A stretch of DNA of 64,000 nt, from assembly GCF_907164915.1 (NCBI RefSeq), contig NC_061862.1, positions 81,743,718 to 81,807,717 of the forward strand. The letters run 5' to 3'. Of this stretch, positions 36,531 to 49,011 are shown piece after piece. Below the pieces are notes generated by a model. It did no database searches. It was given only the letters and a program-made list of their open reading frames with translations, and was not told the origin of the DNA. The position numbers and the translations under genes were made by a program. The stretch is from Impatiens glandulifera (lineage: Eukaryota > Streptophyta > Magnoliopsida > Ericales > Balsaminaceae). Within the stretch, counting starts at the first letter, position 1, and each line of letters begins with the position of its first letter.

Positions 36531-37523
36531 TAAATATATAATTTGTGGAATTTACAAATCATATTATTCAATTTGAATATAATATATTGTGTCTAGTTTT
36601 ATATAAAGAATTGTGTGCAATAAATGAAGTTTATAGATATGTGAATGTGAAATTGTTTTCTGACCATATGAATGAGATAATTAATTTGGCGTAACATGCT
36701 TGTGTTTAATGATGCTTGTGTTTAATGATGGAGGAAGAATATGATCCATAATTGTGACAAGATTAAACATATTCAATTCTTTCTCTATCACAAATTCTCA
36801 AGTTAAATTTTCAGCTAAGCCTTGGAAAATGAATCATAAATATATATAATAGGCAAGAGAAGAACATCATAAATGATTTGAGCATAACTTTACCAGCATA
36901 AGCTAATTTAACTAATAAGAATGACGACAATGAAAATAAGAAAACCATAAACATTTTCCATCGTAATAGTCAGCATCTGTCCAGCAAATTTTCATCATTC
37001 ACCTTATTAGTTGACCATTTTGGGCTAGGAATAATAGCAAATACAGATGAGGTAACAACCCCTCGTCGTATACCATTTGTTGTAATTTTTGTTCATGGTA
37101 ACATATTCAATCAATGACATATGAACTATATTTTTCTTGTAATTTCTTAAACCCACATAATGCGATAAGTATCTAATATTTGTGTTATGGTGTTGCTTGA
37201 TTTATGGTCATTTGTTTTTTTAAAATAAAAAACTAATAAAAATTATATAACCAGATAATATTAGAGTAATTAGAGTAATGATAGACGAAGCAGCAATGGG
37301 GGAAGCGGAAATTTTGTAACTAAAGTATAATGAATGAGCGTGTGAAGGTGATTAAGATTGATGACTAAGCTTAATTTAAAATATCTTTTTATTAATAATT
37401 TTTCTCTTTTCTTCATTTGTATTTTATTTCTCTTTCTATATATTAATTTATAATTATATATTTATATATTTAAATTAATTTATTTATTTATATATTTTTA
37501 AAAGTAATAACTTGGAAAAATTA

Positions 37524-37576
<53 letters not shown>

Positions 37577-37904
37577 AATAAGAAATTAAATATGAATATG
37601 ATTAAATTTTTTTAATTTAATTAATTATTATTTTCATCTATTAATTTTTTGCGTTAATAGTTAATTAATTTGTTTATTTATTTTTAGTATGAATAATAAT
37701 AAGGAGAATGAATAAATCAAATTAATAAAATATATAAATGTACGTATATTTTTAAAATATATATTAAATTATAAATATAAATATATATAAAATTAAATTA
37801 AATTATTATATTTATAATTTATTAAATTATTAATTTTCTCCTTTAAATTTATCATTTTTATTTTTCCTTAATTTTTTTTTTAATTTTCTTATAAGATATA
37901 TTAA
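36531..37904. other. AT-rich spacer
   Basis: No gene seen. Includes a (TA)n microsatellite at about 37525-37574. Confidence 0.5.
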
Positions 37905-38160
37905 GAGAAGTGATAGAGAGAGTGAATTTGGTGAGGTCAATGACTTGACATCATCTTCATCAGTTGGAAAATATAAAAGTGGGAGGAAAAAGAGAAATTA
38001 TTTGAAAGTTATAATAATATGTAAAATTCACCTTTTTACATATTATTATAACTTTCAAATAATTTCTCTCTTTCCTCCCACTTTTACATTTCCAACCAAT
38101 GAAGGGTGATGTCAAGTCATTCCCTCACCAAATTTTCTCACCTAATCATTTCTCTATTAA
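37905..38160. mobile_element. Foldback MITE, near-complete hairpin
   Basis: Nearly the whole element is one hairpin. The left arm carries GTGAATTTGGTGAGG, AAAGTGGGAGGAAA, AGAGAAATTATTTGAAAGTT and ATAATAATATGTAAAA; the right arm is its reverse complement; the loop is about TTCACCTTT. It is the best preserved member of the family seen at 2572, 3478, 24115 and 38162. Confidence 0.8.
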
Positions 38161-38161
38161 A

Positions 38162-38290
38162 AAGATGAGTGATAGAAATGGAATTTGGTGAGAGAATGAC
38201 TCGACATCAGTTGAAAAATGTAAAAGTGGGAGGAATATAATAATATGTAAAATTCACCTTTTTACATATTATTATAACTTTCAATTTTAT
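38162..38290. mobile_element. Second, internally deleted copy of the same MITE
   Basis: Starts GTGATAGAAATGGAATTTGG and ends in the same TTTTTACATATTATTATAAC hairpin stem as its neighbour but lacks most of one arm. Directly adjacent to the complete copy. Confidence 0.7.
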
Positions 38291-38649
38291 ATAACATTTT
38301 CTTTGTATATATATATGTTGAAGATTAATAATTTGAATTATATTTATTATAAATATTAATAATTTATATTTTGAGTTGAAAATTAAGAATTTATTTTTTT
38401 ATTTTTAAATTAAGTGAAAATTTATATTAATTTTATAATAAAGTTAAAGAGAGGAAATGTATTAAATAATTTATTTAAATAATAATAAAAAAATTAAGAG
38501 AGAGAAATTATGAGATACATACAATTTAAAACCAAAAGAGAGAAATTGATAGGGGGAGGATCTGCTGTCCCAAGTGAAGCTGTCCCTTACTGTCTCATTT
38601 ATCAAAACGGTGTAATTTTGATAAATTAGACAAATAAAAAATTATATAT

Positions 38650-38730
38650 ATGAAATAAACTCTAAATCCTAAATTTTAAACCCTAAACCTTAAATTCTAA
38701 ACCTTAAATCTTAAATCTTAAAAATTATGT
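38650..38730 (+). repeat. Degenerate telomere-like repeat tract
   Basis: A 7-bp period of the CCCTAAA type: CTAAATCCTAAATTTTAAAC, CCTAAACCTTAAATTCTAAA, CCTTAAATCTTAAATCTTAA. One exact CCCTAAA occurs; other units carry one or two changes. Short interstitial telomere-like tracts are common near plant promoters and old breakpoints. Confidence 0.55.
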
Positions 38731-39027
38731 ATATGACATTTTATTTTAATATTCAATTTACTCTTTCCTCTCTCCACTCTCTTTTCTCTCTTATGGGACA
38801 TCAACGGACAGCACATCCGAATTCAAATTGATACGGGTCCTATTTCTAAGGTGACATGTATAAATGCATCATTTGCTGTACAATTTTTTTGTTTCCCTCA
38901 TCATTACTCATATTATTATTATTATTTTTAAATATTTATATGATAATTAAATATTACTTTTATTAATTTAAATATAATTAATAATAAAAATTAAAATAAG
39001 ATCAATATTAAAATAATAATTAAAATA

Positions 39028-40210
39028 GTTTATGTTAGATAAAATTAGACCGGTTAATAGAACTTAACACAAACAAACTTCCTATGCAGGAACAGGCAAA
39101 GAACCGAACCGGTCAAATTACTCAACCGGTTAAGAAACTCAACCGATCAAGCAATTAAACCGACCAGAAACATGACCGCACAAGAAAGTCAAGATCGGTT
39201 AAATCGGAAGGCCAAAATCGATTAAACAGCCGGTCACTCAGAAGCTAATGGAAAAACTGAAAGTGATCCGGTTAACATACATAACCGACCAGCATAAAAA
39301 GACACTTCGAGTATCTGTTGAGAATGATACCGAAAGAATAGACTGAACATTGCCATATTCATACAAGTCTAAGGAAAGTCTGCAGGCTGCAGAAGACCGT
39401 CCTATAAGATCTTTCTACTTCAGGATAAATCAGAAAAGCAATCTTCCAAGTATAGACAACTGTCCAACCGACAAACCTAGTCGTTTGACCTACACTGGAA
39501 GACTAGACCGCCAGGTCTGAAGACTAGACCGCCATGTCTGAATCACTAAACCTCTGCTCAACCAATCAGATTCAAGGAAATGAAATGTGACCGTTGGCAC
39601 ATTTCACCTATAAAAGGAGGAGCTGAAGAGGAGTAAATGTGGGATTTTGAGAATTACAAGTTCTAAATTTTCAACATTTTGTGTTCTATCTCTAGAAAGC
39701 TTAAGCGTCTAGTTGAAGTATAATTCTACAATTTTGGTTAAAATTGTATGAGTGTTATCGAGCAGGAAATAAGTCTCGATCGGATTGTGTTTGTATTCCT
39801 TAGTGAATATCCTTCTCGCGGTTTCGAGAGGAAGGGGTGACGTATGAGTTTTATCTCCGAACATCCATAAAAATCTGTCTTGTTACTTGCTTTCTGCTTA
39901 CTTTACTTTATAACTGATCTGCACTAACCGACTAATACCGCTCCAACTGAATCACTAAGTCCCAAAACCGACCCAGCAATTTCCAAACCTGGCTTATTCA
40001 AAACCGGTTATGCCTATCTTGTGAGTGTGCTGCTTCAACCTGAAACAAACCACTTCCGCGCTTGAACCTAGTTCAAGGATTTGTGACAGTTTGTGTAGTA
40101 TTGAAACCCCGGTATTAATCTCTAACCGGATTAATCACCACCTCTTTGAGTGAAACGCGATAACCGGCCAACCCCGGTCCCCCAGCCGCGACCTAGATCC
40201 TAACAGTTTA
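39028..40210 (+). mobile_element. Solo LTR with perfect 5-bp target duplication
   Basis: LTR 39033-40205 (1173 bp) starts TGTTAGATAAAATTAGACCG and ends GATCCTAACA. It is bounded by GTTTA on both sides (39028-39032 and 40206-40210). It is the same family as the 3' LTR at 11511-12818, in opposite orientation. A single LTR with intact TSD is what unequal recombination between two LTRs leaves behind. Confidence 0.92.
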
Positions 40211-40329
40211 TATAAATATAATGATAAAATAATTGTTTACTCTTTTTATTACTTTTCTTATAACACCAACCAAATACAAAATTATAAAACACATAATTTA
40301 TACATCTTTTATATTTTTATACATCTCAA

Positions 40330-40640
40330 TACCTCATACCTAGGGCCGGTCCGTCCTAGGTTAAGCCCAACAAGCCCTTGGATTAGGGCAGTCCACTCCC
40401 CAGTGCAGCCCAATTATTAGAATTAGTAAGATATTTTTATTAAATTTGTTATAATTTTAAACAAAAAGTGTTTGTAGCTTAGTGGTGAAAGATATTTAGT
40501 TGATCGTGGGTTTAAATCTCATTAAAAGCTATTTTTTAATCCATTTTTAAAATAGACTTAGAGCAACAATATTTTCGATCTTTTATTTTACCCGAGGCTG
40601 GGACAGCCCAAATCTCAGGGCCGACACTGCTCATACCCTT
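40330..40640 (+). repeat. SINE-like / GGGCCGG-ended repeat
   Basis: GTAGCTTAGTGGTGAAAG (box A-like) at 40470 and GTGGGTTTAAATCTC (box B-like) about 30 bp later suggest a tRNA-derived SINE. It is enclosed by AGGGCCGGTCCGTCC on the left and CAGGGCCGACACTG on the right, so it may instead be part of a larger repeat. Confidence 0.4.
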
Positions 40641-40740
40641 TACAATTTGTACCCATATAAATAATACTATACCAAACTATGCCTAGAGTAAGTAGAATCT
40701 AAAACATAAATAAACAAACCGAGATGAAGTAGGTTTTTAG

Positions 40741-41515
40741 CAAATGAGATCTTCTGTTACCGATTCCCGCGTTCCTCTGTTGCGGACCAATTAAATTGCA
40801 GCATTATTATTATATTAATAAATCAATCTGGGTAGGAGAGGGGGAGAGAGAATCTGGAATCCGGGTTTCATTCCGGGTTCACCCCAGACGCCGTTAACGG
40901 AATGTCCAGTTAACGTACGGAATTAATATATTATTCATATGCTCCAGCGAAGATCACTTCTCTCCGGGCGCCATGTGAGAAGGAAGGGTGAGAAGCGAAG
41001 GGAGCGAAGATTTCCCTGCCTAGGAGCCCTGACCTTCATGTAAACCCCCCAACCCACCCATGAGAAGACCATTTGTCTGTCATGGAAATACACTTACCCT
41101 TGTATGTAAAGACCAAAATTAACATGAATTTTATATTTCCATTTATTAAATATTAATTCAATTTATTAAAAATGACATTCAGAGAAGAAATCTAAGCTTC
41201 AATTACTTCACTCTTATTTTTAATTTTTTAATGAAATTTTTATTTACGGAGAGACGCTCAGGAGCGAAGAAATCTTCGCTTCAATTATTTTTAACCTGAC
41301 GTTCATGTAAAACTCCCTACCCTCCCATGAGAAGACCGTTTGCCTGACATGTAAGTACACTGACTCATGTATGTAAAGACCAAAATTAAGCTGAATTTTA
41401 TATTTCCATTTATTAAATATTAATTAAATTTATTAAAAATGACATGCAGCGAATAAATCGTCGCTCAAATTACTTCATTCTTATTTTTATATTTTTTTTC
41501 TTTATGAAATGTTAC
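40741..41515 (+). repeat. Left terminal inverted repeat of the MULE
   Basis: Co-linear with the reverse complement of about 61330-62071. Shared blocks include GTTGCGGACCAAT, AATCTGGGTAGGAGAGGGG, CGCCGTTAACGGAATGTCC, GTACGGAATTAATATATTAT and CTCTCCGGGCGCCATGTGAG. The first ~220 bp contain GC-rich blocks that could be a promoter. The repeat-unit array continues beyond 41515 but co-linearity fades. Confidence 0.88.
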
Positions 41516-41960
41516 GAGCATACGATTTGGATTATTAAATATTAATTAAATTTATTAAAAATAATATGCAGCGAATAAATATTCGCTTCGATTACTTCAT
41601 TTTAGTTTTAAAATATTTTTTGGTAATTTTTATTTAAGAGGAGATGATTTGAAGCGAAGAAATATTCGCTTAAATTACATAATTTAATATTTAAAAATAT
41701 TTCAATTTCACATTTTAGAGGAGACGGTTTTAAAGCGAATAAATCTTCGCTTAAATTATTTTTAACCTGACGTTCATGTAAAACCTCAAACCCACCCGTG
41801 AGAAGACAGTTTACATATCATGTAAGTACACTTACTGAGGGAAATTACATGCAGCGAATAAATTTTCGCTTTAATTACTTATTTTTATATTTAAAATAAT
41901 TTATGAATTTTTTTTACGAGGATACAATTTAGAGCGAATATTTCTTCGCTTCAATGACTT
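41263..41960 (+). repeat. Array of AGCGAA...TTCGCT palindromes, left end
   Basis: At least seven palindromes: 41263-41280, 41448-41465, 41570-41587, 41653-41670, 41734-41751, and near 41854 and 41932. Typical forms are AGCGAAGAAATCTTCGCT and AGCGAATAAATATTCGCT. Between them are recurring CCCACCCATGAGAAGACCGT and TTCATGTAAA words, showing a longer unit of roughly 80 plus 180 bp. Confidence 0.9.
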
Positions 41961-42439
41961 ATTTTTATAATGAAAATTTCCCGCTACAATCCTACTCTTC
42001 ATTTTCATAAGCAACTGTTCATATTCTTCTCTCTTTATCTCCCAACGATCATCAAATATTCAACGTTGAAACCCTAGAGATTTCTTCTATTCTACAAGGA
42101 TTTCTTCTGAAAATGTTAGAAAACCAAGGCAACAACATGGAAGTGGATACCTTCGACTCCCGAGAGGTCGTCTTGTCAGTTTGTAACAGCATAAACGAAA
42201 AAAAAACCGCCCCAATCCTGTATCCAACGTCAATCCTGGTAATAAACTAGAGAGGTAGGTTAATCTTATTGTGTTTATATATTTTCTACTAATTTTACAC
42301 CTGTTGATTCCATTTATTTAGTTGAATACTAATTTATGTTATCCCACCAAAAATAATGACTTCGAGATTTCACTTGCTTAAATATGAAAGGAAGAGGAAG
42401 AGAAATACAAAGTCATCGACTGATGAATCAGTTTCCACA

Positions 42440-42645
42440 GTTGCTGTCGAAGCTACTGATATTGCTGCAGGTACTACACATGTTGATGAGATTTTACCAC
42501 TACCTTCTCTCCCCAAAAAACCAATGTTATTGCTACATCCACTACACTAGTCGATGAAGAGTTACCAGCACCACCCCCAGAAACCACTAATATTGCTCCA
42601 TTTACTACACTAGTCGATGAAGATTTACCACCATCTCCCCAAAAA
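42440..42645 (+). repeat. Coding repeats in Ulp1-like gene A, N-terminal
   Basis: Three ~21-codon units, each reading roughly T-x-I-A-x-x-T-T-x-V-D-E-x-L-P-x-P-P. A one-base change between units 1 and 2 shifts the frame. Lies just before the KKRK basic stretch. Confidence 0.7.
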
Positions 42646-44059
42646 ACCAAAACCATCAAAAAAAGGAAAGTGGTATTTCTAACAAGATCATCCCCTCATG
42701 GCCTTTATCAAATGATTCCTAAATTGAGCGTAGAACAGAGGGAAGCTATGAAGCAAATCGGGTTTGGTTCTCTTCTTACATTGGGTGTCTCCACTTGCCC
42801 GGGGCATTTTTCGAGACACGTAATCAGATCTTTTGACCCGGATAATAGTTCTCTGGTCTTGGCCAATGGTGAGGAGATCCTTATCGATGAAGATCTCGTC
42901 CAACTCGTGATGAACCTCCCGAGAGGGCCAATGAACGTTGTTGAGTCCGCTGGGGGGACAAGACTAAAGACCCTGATTTTTATAATTTCTTGAGGGATTG
43001 GAAGACCAGATGGACCGGGGAAGAGTCAAAAGCTCCTAAAACACTTTCTATGATACCCAATATATTAAGTAACACAAGTGCAGACAACGATTTCAAAATC
43101 GACTTTGTTGTCTTTGTTGTCTTAAGTTTTTTATGTCCAGTTCAAAATTCATGAGTCAGGTAAACATGTATTCAAACCTATTATATAATTAATTGTATTT
43201 GTGATTACTCACACATGTATTTTATTCATTTCAGGTTCAAAATTCTCAAATCCTTAATGGATGTTGATAACATAAAGGAGCTGAACTGGTGCCACTTCAC
43301 ACTACAACGATTGGTTGAAAGTGTAAGAAGTTGGAAAGAAAAAGAAAGTAAAGATAAAAATCCATATTTTGATGGACCTCTAACCCTTTTATTGGTAAAT
43401 AATTCCTCTCTTGTATATGATTTATATGTATCAAATATTTACTAACATGTTACTCATTCCTTTACTCCAGATTTGTTACATAGATGGTGTTTTTATGGAA
43501 GGTGTACGTCAGCCTTATGAAAGGAAATTTCCATTCATCTCTTGTTGGGATGACGTCACATTGTTAAAGTTTACCACCTTAGAAGCTCGTGTCGGGGGTT
43601 TTGGGATGGGCAGGGTAAGGGCGCGCCTAGCAGATAAAGAACTTGAGAGTCTAGTTCATTTGGTGGAAGTAAATGAAGACGATGATGAGGTATGTGGAAA
43701 CAAGAAATTAACTCACATTTGTCTATAGTTTCTTGTTTTCGAGACTAATAAAATATGTTTTTCATAATCTACAGATGTTGACATCCAAAATCCTGTAAAC
43801 TTTTAAAGATACAGCCGAACAGCTTAATTACCTATCAGGGAGTTGGAGAAACGCAACATCGATCCGAAGCCTTTTTTTGAGGCTGGTTTCCTGAACCTAA
43901 GAGAGTTTAAAGGGTTCATGAAACACTTGAAGGTGGTGAATGATGCTGAGGTTCGTGTAAGTGGGGAAGATCCTCCAAGTGAGGCACTTGGGGACACTTT
44001 AGAGAGTGCGGGCTTGAAAATCAGTAGTCCCCTGGTTGAATACATCCGTGAGAATGTAG

Positions 44060-44365
44060 GTGAGGAGAATCAAGATAATCCCTCACCCCATGCAACACCG
44101 AATGATTTTGAGGATTCAGTTGAGCACAATGAAGATAATCAGTCACTCCATGTTCAACCGAAAGATCTTGAAGATGCAGTTCTGCACAATGAAGATCAGT
44201 CACTCCTTGTTCAACCGAAAGATTTTGAGGATGCAGTTCTGCACAATGAAGATCAATCACTCCCTATTCAACCGAAAGATCTTGAGGATGCAGTTCTACA
44301 CAATGAAGATCAATCACTCCCTGTTCAACAGAAAGATCTTGAGGATGCAGTTCTGCACAACAAAG
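44060..44365 (+). repeat. Acidic coding minisatellite in Ulp1-like gene A
   Basis: Five to six units of 57-60 bp encoding HNEDQSLLVQPKDFEDAVL-type repeats, adjacent copies nearly identical (GCAGTTCTGCACAATGAAGA). It keeps two other frames open on both strands as shadows. Then two copies of NKAQS...NDKGE and an E/D-rich tail. Confidence 0.88.
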
Positions 44366-45849
44366 CTCAGTCACTCCTTGTTGAACGAAATGATAAGGGT
44401 GAACGGAAGGAAGAGGGTGAGGAAAACAAAGCTCAGTCACCCACTGTTGAACCAAATGATAAGGGTGAAGGGAAGGAAGAGGGTGAGGCTTCTAAAGCTG
44501 ATGAATCTTCTGAAGATGAAGATGAAGATGATGGGGGGGACGCGTTAACATTAGAGACTATCCTAAGAGGAAGATTACAAAAATTCCGGTGCACCTTCAA
44601 TCCCCTTACATGAAAGAGGTTGCGGAGAAGTTTGACCACAAAATAACCAATAAGGAACAGAGATTGGCCAAATTTGTGTTTTCTGAAGACCTGGCTGATA
44701 GGTAAGTTACTTAGCATGCTTTTAGAAATTTGAAATATGAAAGTAGTTATGTTTTCTAAATGAATCTATTTTGCAGTGAAGTTCTGTACGAAGGTCCTCT
44801 GAGTAATATTACCCGTCAACTATTTCTAACAATGAAACTGAAGCAAGAAATTGCGAGCGAAGTGGTGGATGCTTGGGCCATACTTTTGCACTACAAATTC
44901 AAAAGGTTTCCAAGGCATGAAAAACGAATAATTTGTTTTTCATCAATATCATATGTAAGTGCTTCTCTTGTTTTTGTGCTATGTATCCTTCAATGTTCAT
45001 GACTTTGATACTCTAGACTTATTTTGCAAGTTAGTCTGCAGTTTAATTGCTTTGAATTTTGCCAAGCCTTGAAGAAGACATGAGAAACTTCAATGTCACA
45101 AAAGAAGACCTATTTTTCCCTGACCTGGTATGTACATATCCCTCAATTCCAAGTAACGAGTATGCAATCAAATAATAAATGTTTGTGTTCTTTTTACAGA
45201 TATTCCTACCTGTCGTCCATTCCCGTCATTTCTTTCTTGTATGTGTGAATACTGCCGCTTCCCGAATCGATATACTAGACAACTCCGGTCGTCCGCATAA
45301 AATGAAAGTTCTGGACAAGTATATCAATTTGAAGAAACACGTCGATAGTTTTGGGACTTTCTTGGAAAGGCAAGCCCTAGAAAACTTGCTCCAAAAATTA
45401 TAAAATACAGGATAACGGCCCCAAAGCTGAAATAGCAAGACAGTACATACAAGACAGACTGTTGTGTATATTTAATGAGACTTATGGAAACATATAGAGA
45501 AGCGGTGAAGGATTGGGATATTGACATCAACGAAGAAAATGTAAGTGTTATACTATATGTTAGTCTATGACATTTAAAAGTTATATATGTTCTTATACTT
45601 TCTCTTGTTCTTTTGAAGGCCGAAGAAGCTTTGAGTACATTGAGGATCAAATATTTATACAGAATTCTTATGTCTGACCACAATGTCAATAGGTTTAAAT
45701 TAAAGAAGGCAATTAGATCAAGATTTTAGAGATTTGTATGTGTTATACGGAATTATACTTATACAGAAATTCTTATGTGTAACTGGTCAATTGACATTAG
45801 TGTACTAATGTACTTTATGGAATTATAACTTATAATTTATTGATGTTTC

Positions 45850-46240
45850 TTATGTCTTCTTGTACCCATATTTTTAAATTCAGAAACGAAGTTATCTTCG
45901 TATCTATATGTTTTCAAATTCATAAACGAAGATATCTTCTTAACTATATATTTTCAAATTCATAAACGATATATTTTCTTATGTCTTCTTGTACCCATAT
46001 TTTTAAATTCAGAAACAAAGTTATCTTCGTAACTATATGGTTTCAAATTCATAAACAAAGATATCTTCTTAACTATATGTTTTCAAATTCATAAACGAAT
46101 ATATCTTCTTATGTCTTCTTGTACCCATATTTTTAAATTCAGAAATGAAGTTATCTTCGTAACTATATGGTTTCAAATTCATAAACGAAGATATCTTCTT
46201 AACTATATGTTTTCAAATTCATAAACGAAGATATCTTCAA
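45850..46240 (+). repeat. Higher-order tandem repeat, ~128-bp unit with ~43-bp subunits
   Basis: Three copies of a sentence starting TTATGTCTTCTTGTACCCAT, each containing two or three subunits TTCAAATTCATAAACGAAGA then TATCTTCTTAACTATATG. The subunits carry a variant of the element's palindrome (AACGAAGTTATCTTCGTA). Confidence 0.85.
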
Positions 46241-46334
46241 CATATGTAATGCCCCTACTGGAGTTATGTAAGGATGTGAATTCATGAATGAAAAATCATT
46301 TATTACTTCAACAGTAGCTGCTGATAAACATCAT

Positions 46335-46550
<216 letters not shown>

Positions 46551-46646
46551 TCTCTTTCTGTTTTGACTCTCTCCTTCCTAAATCTCTCTCTACCGGTGTC
46601 TACACTAGATTCATTCTCTTCATTCATTTAGTGTAATACTCATAAG

Positions 46647-47813
46647 ATGGAGGTAGAGATGGACCCAGACATGCTGGTTTTATCGCAGCAACAGCTGGAG
46701 CGATACTTAAGTCTGATCAATGATGACCCTATCCCTTTTAGTGTCTATCATGTAGATGAGATTTTACCTCTTTTACGAATAAACGTTCACGACGGAATGA
46801 TGGCCCACATGCAAAGCAGATGGAATGCGCAGACTCGTTCTTTTGTTATTGGGGAAATGCACATATGCCCGACGATTGAGGAGTTTGCTTCAATCCTTAG
46901 GTGTGGGAGTCTTACACTCATGATTTTGCCTGTCAATCATGAACCTAATATTTCATTCGAAATTTTCCAAAGCTTCTATGGATGTACAATGTTTGGCGTT
47001 GTTTTGTTTACCCTCCAACATGGATTTCTCAATATGACAAACATAGACGAATACATTTGGCGTGTCCAGGGAGCTGAGAGGACCATCAGCCACACACAAA
47101 GCAAACTAATCATGCTTATGGTTCTTGCTCATTTTTTTTTGTGTCCGACTGTAGGATGACGGCCTTCGGATAGGCTCCTGGAGGTAGTTCCTACACTGAT
47201 GGGAAACACCCCAAACATGGCTAGCCTTGTACTTGCTGAGACACTCCTTGGTCTTAATGAATTTGTCCTAGAGGCAAATAACTATTCCCGCCGTAGATCA
47301 CCTTTGGTTCTTTACCTCTGGTTGTTAGACAAATTGCATTGGTTGCCCCGTCCTTCAATTCCCTACCCTTCCTTTGGAAATCTGCAATTGCAAAGGGTCA
47401 CTAGAATCGTGCTTCAGAATTCTATTTCTGAAATTCACCCAATTCGGTTCATTGTTCCGTGGTATCTCTTTAGTCAAATGATGTACGAGATGAGGGGTTC
47501 TCCTTTCATCATTGTGTTGGGCCTGGAGGGATCTACCTCCTACTGCACAACTATCATATATAGACAATTTGGCCTACGGAATCCCCTACCTTCGAATGGA
47601 CTGAATCCTCCAGAGGACTTGATGTATATTCATCATCATCTTTACCTACAGTACGCTTCAATAACAGAAAATTCTCTTACGGTTTCATTCCCCAATTAAT
47701 GGATCAATGCTGTGAATGAAGCAATTCAGCTATACATTCCACCCGTCATCGAACAAGAGGTCGTGTCGATGACAATGTCGATTTACGAGTCATCCTCTGG
47801 TGAATCAGACTAG
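46647..47813 (+). pseudogene. Plant mobile domain / DUF7745-like gene, two in-frame stops
   Basis: One frame of 389 codons from ATG 46647 to TAG 47811-47813, interrupted only by TGA 47157-47159 and TAA 47697-47699. Residues ~30-85: LLRINVHDGMMAHMQSRWN and SFVIGEMHICPTIEEFASIL, the conserved start of the plant mobile domain-like family often carried by transposons. Residues ~150-300: a hydrophobic LIMLMVLAHFFLCP, then MASLVLAETLLGLNEF, SPLVLYLWLLDKLHWL. The C-terminus is acidic and serine-rich. Mobile-domain proteins act in silencing or in transposon biology; here function is unknown. Few lesions imply recent inactivation, or a first stop that is spliced out. Confidence 0.72.
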
Positions 47814-48660
47814 GGCTTAATTTATATTTTTGAACTGTTATTTGGTTGCTTAATCTGTGTTGTAATTATGTAAACGGATTATGAAATGTTTTTGTGTAGT
47901 AATTATATTCTGAAGTTATATAATTCGAATCATTGTCGTTATGTTTGATTGTTTGATTGCAATATGGATGTCATTTTCAATTCAAACTATAATGTAAAAC
48001 ACCTAATGTGTTCATGTAAACCCCTTATAATGATATAACGAAGCTTTGTTCGCTTCATATAACCGTATCTAATGAGTAAATTGAACGAAGATATCTTCGT
48101 TTGTTTGTTAGTGTATTACTTTTAACCAAGTGCTTGAGAACGAAGAATAATTCGCCTGATAATTTTATTTAAATAATATTGTATTTGTGACACGTTCATG
48201 GAAACTCTAATGATTTTATGAACGAAGCTTGATTCGCTTGTTAGTTTGTTTATTAAATCAACCAGTGTTAGGAAACGAAGTCCAATTCGCTTGTTACTAA
48301 GATTTGACAACGACAACAGTGAACGAATATAGATTCGCTTGTATAATAAATCCCATCCATGGTTAAATGTTTGAAGAAGCGCTAAAATATTTTACATTAC
48401 ATGTCCCTTCAGCTTACAATTATGGCAATGATTGCAATTATGGGAAACGTATACTTAGCCAGAATTGTAAATAAATATATAACATATTATATATTCTTTC
48501 TTATTTATTCATTCGTTATTTTATAAATGTTTAATGAAATCTGAATTAAAATATATATAACAATTATTTTTTATAATTCGATGAACTAAATTTCATTACA
48601 ACGTTTCATAAACATTTCTACGTTTCATAAACATTTCTACATTATAACAATATTCATCTG
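47814..48660. repeat. Spacer with six AACGAA...TTCGCT palindromes
   Basis: Palindromes near 48041, 48083, 48140, 48222, 48275 and 48322, in an AACGAA-starting variant (for example AACGAAGCTTGATTCGCTT). No gene. Right part: direct repeat of AACGTTTCATAAACATTTCT near 48600-48640. Confidence 0.8.
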
Positions 48661-48708
48661 CATCTCCAGCTTCAATGCATCTCCATTGAAGCGACCACAT
48701 CGGATCTC

Positions 48709-49011
48709 TCACGCATAACTGTGGTATGACACCTGTTGAGATATCTCTTTAGATGTTTTCCATCCCAGAGAATCTCCTACAGTTGGCTCTTCCCACCAGC
48801 GGTGGACACGTATGATCTTCATTTGATCGGTAGTTTCTACTTGAGGTATGAAGAATTTGTAATAACTGAAGATGTTTTCCACCAGTTGATCTTTATTGAA
48901 GAAGTTTTCCACCACATAGAATCTCCCAAAGGATAGATCCCAACAAAAAAATATCTTAAACAAACACACACTCACAACAATGCTCATGCTCACGAATTTC
49001 ATGTGGACCAA
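48709..49011 (-). other. Possible small secreted protein ORF
   Basis: 100-codon minus-strand frame with ATG at 49009-49011 and a second at 49002. The start reads MKFVSMSIVVSVCLFKIFFC, hydrophobic like a signal peptide. The C-terminal part has a VGDSLGW word seen in phytocyanins, without their copper ligands. A TATA-like CTATAAATATAG lies on the same strand at 49028-49039, which is very close to the ATG. A competing frame on the plus strand exists (48736-48936). No recognised family, so it may be chance. Confidence 0.25.

Larger units (their letters stand above)
42112..45729 (+). pseudogene. Ulp1-like cysteine protease gene A (transposon-borne), broken
   Basis: Read across splice sites and two or more frameshifts. 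The first ATG context is 42112 (MLENQGNNMEVDT). 42356-42990: KKRKVVFLTRSS, then IGFGSLLTLGVSTCPGHFSR and DEDLVQLVMNLPRGP, the N-terminal domain usual in plant transposon Ulp1 genes. 43236-43700: FKILKSLMDVDNIKELNWC, YIDGVFMEGVRQPY. 43843-44613: acidic repeats. 44777 on: ASEVVDAWAILLH. 45199-45400: VVHSRHFFLVCVN (catalytic His) and DILDNSG (Asp). About 45460: DCCVYLMRLMETY, holding the catalytic Cys but with the usual DCGxF glycine changed. Stop TAG 45727-45729. C48 peptidases cut SUMO or related modifiers; activity here is doubtful. Confidence 0.78.

Noticed and set aside
44021..44717. Overlapping frames on both strands in the acidic repeat of Ulp1-like gene A
   Set aside because: Repeat-driven shadows of the frame encoding the HNEDQ units.
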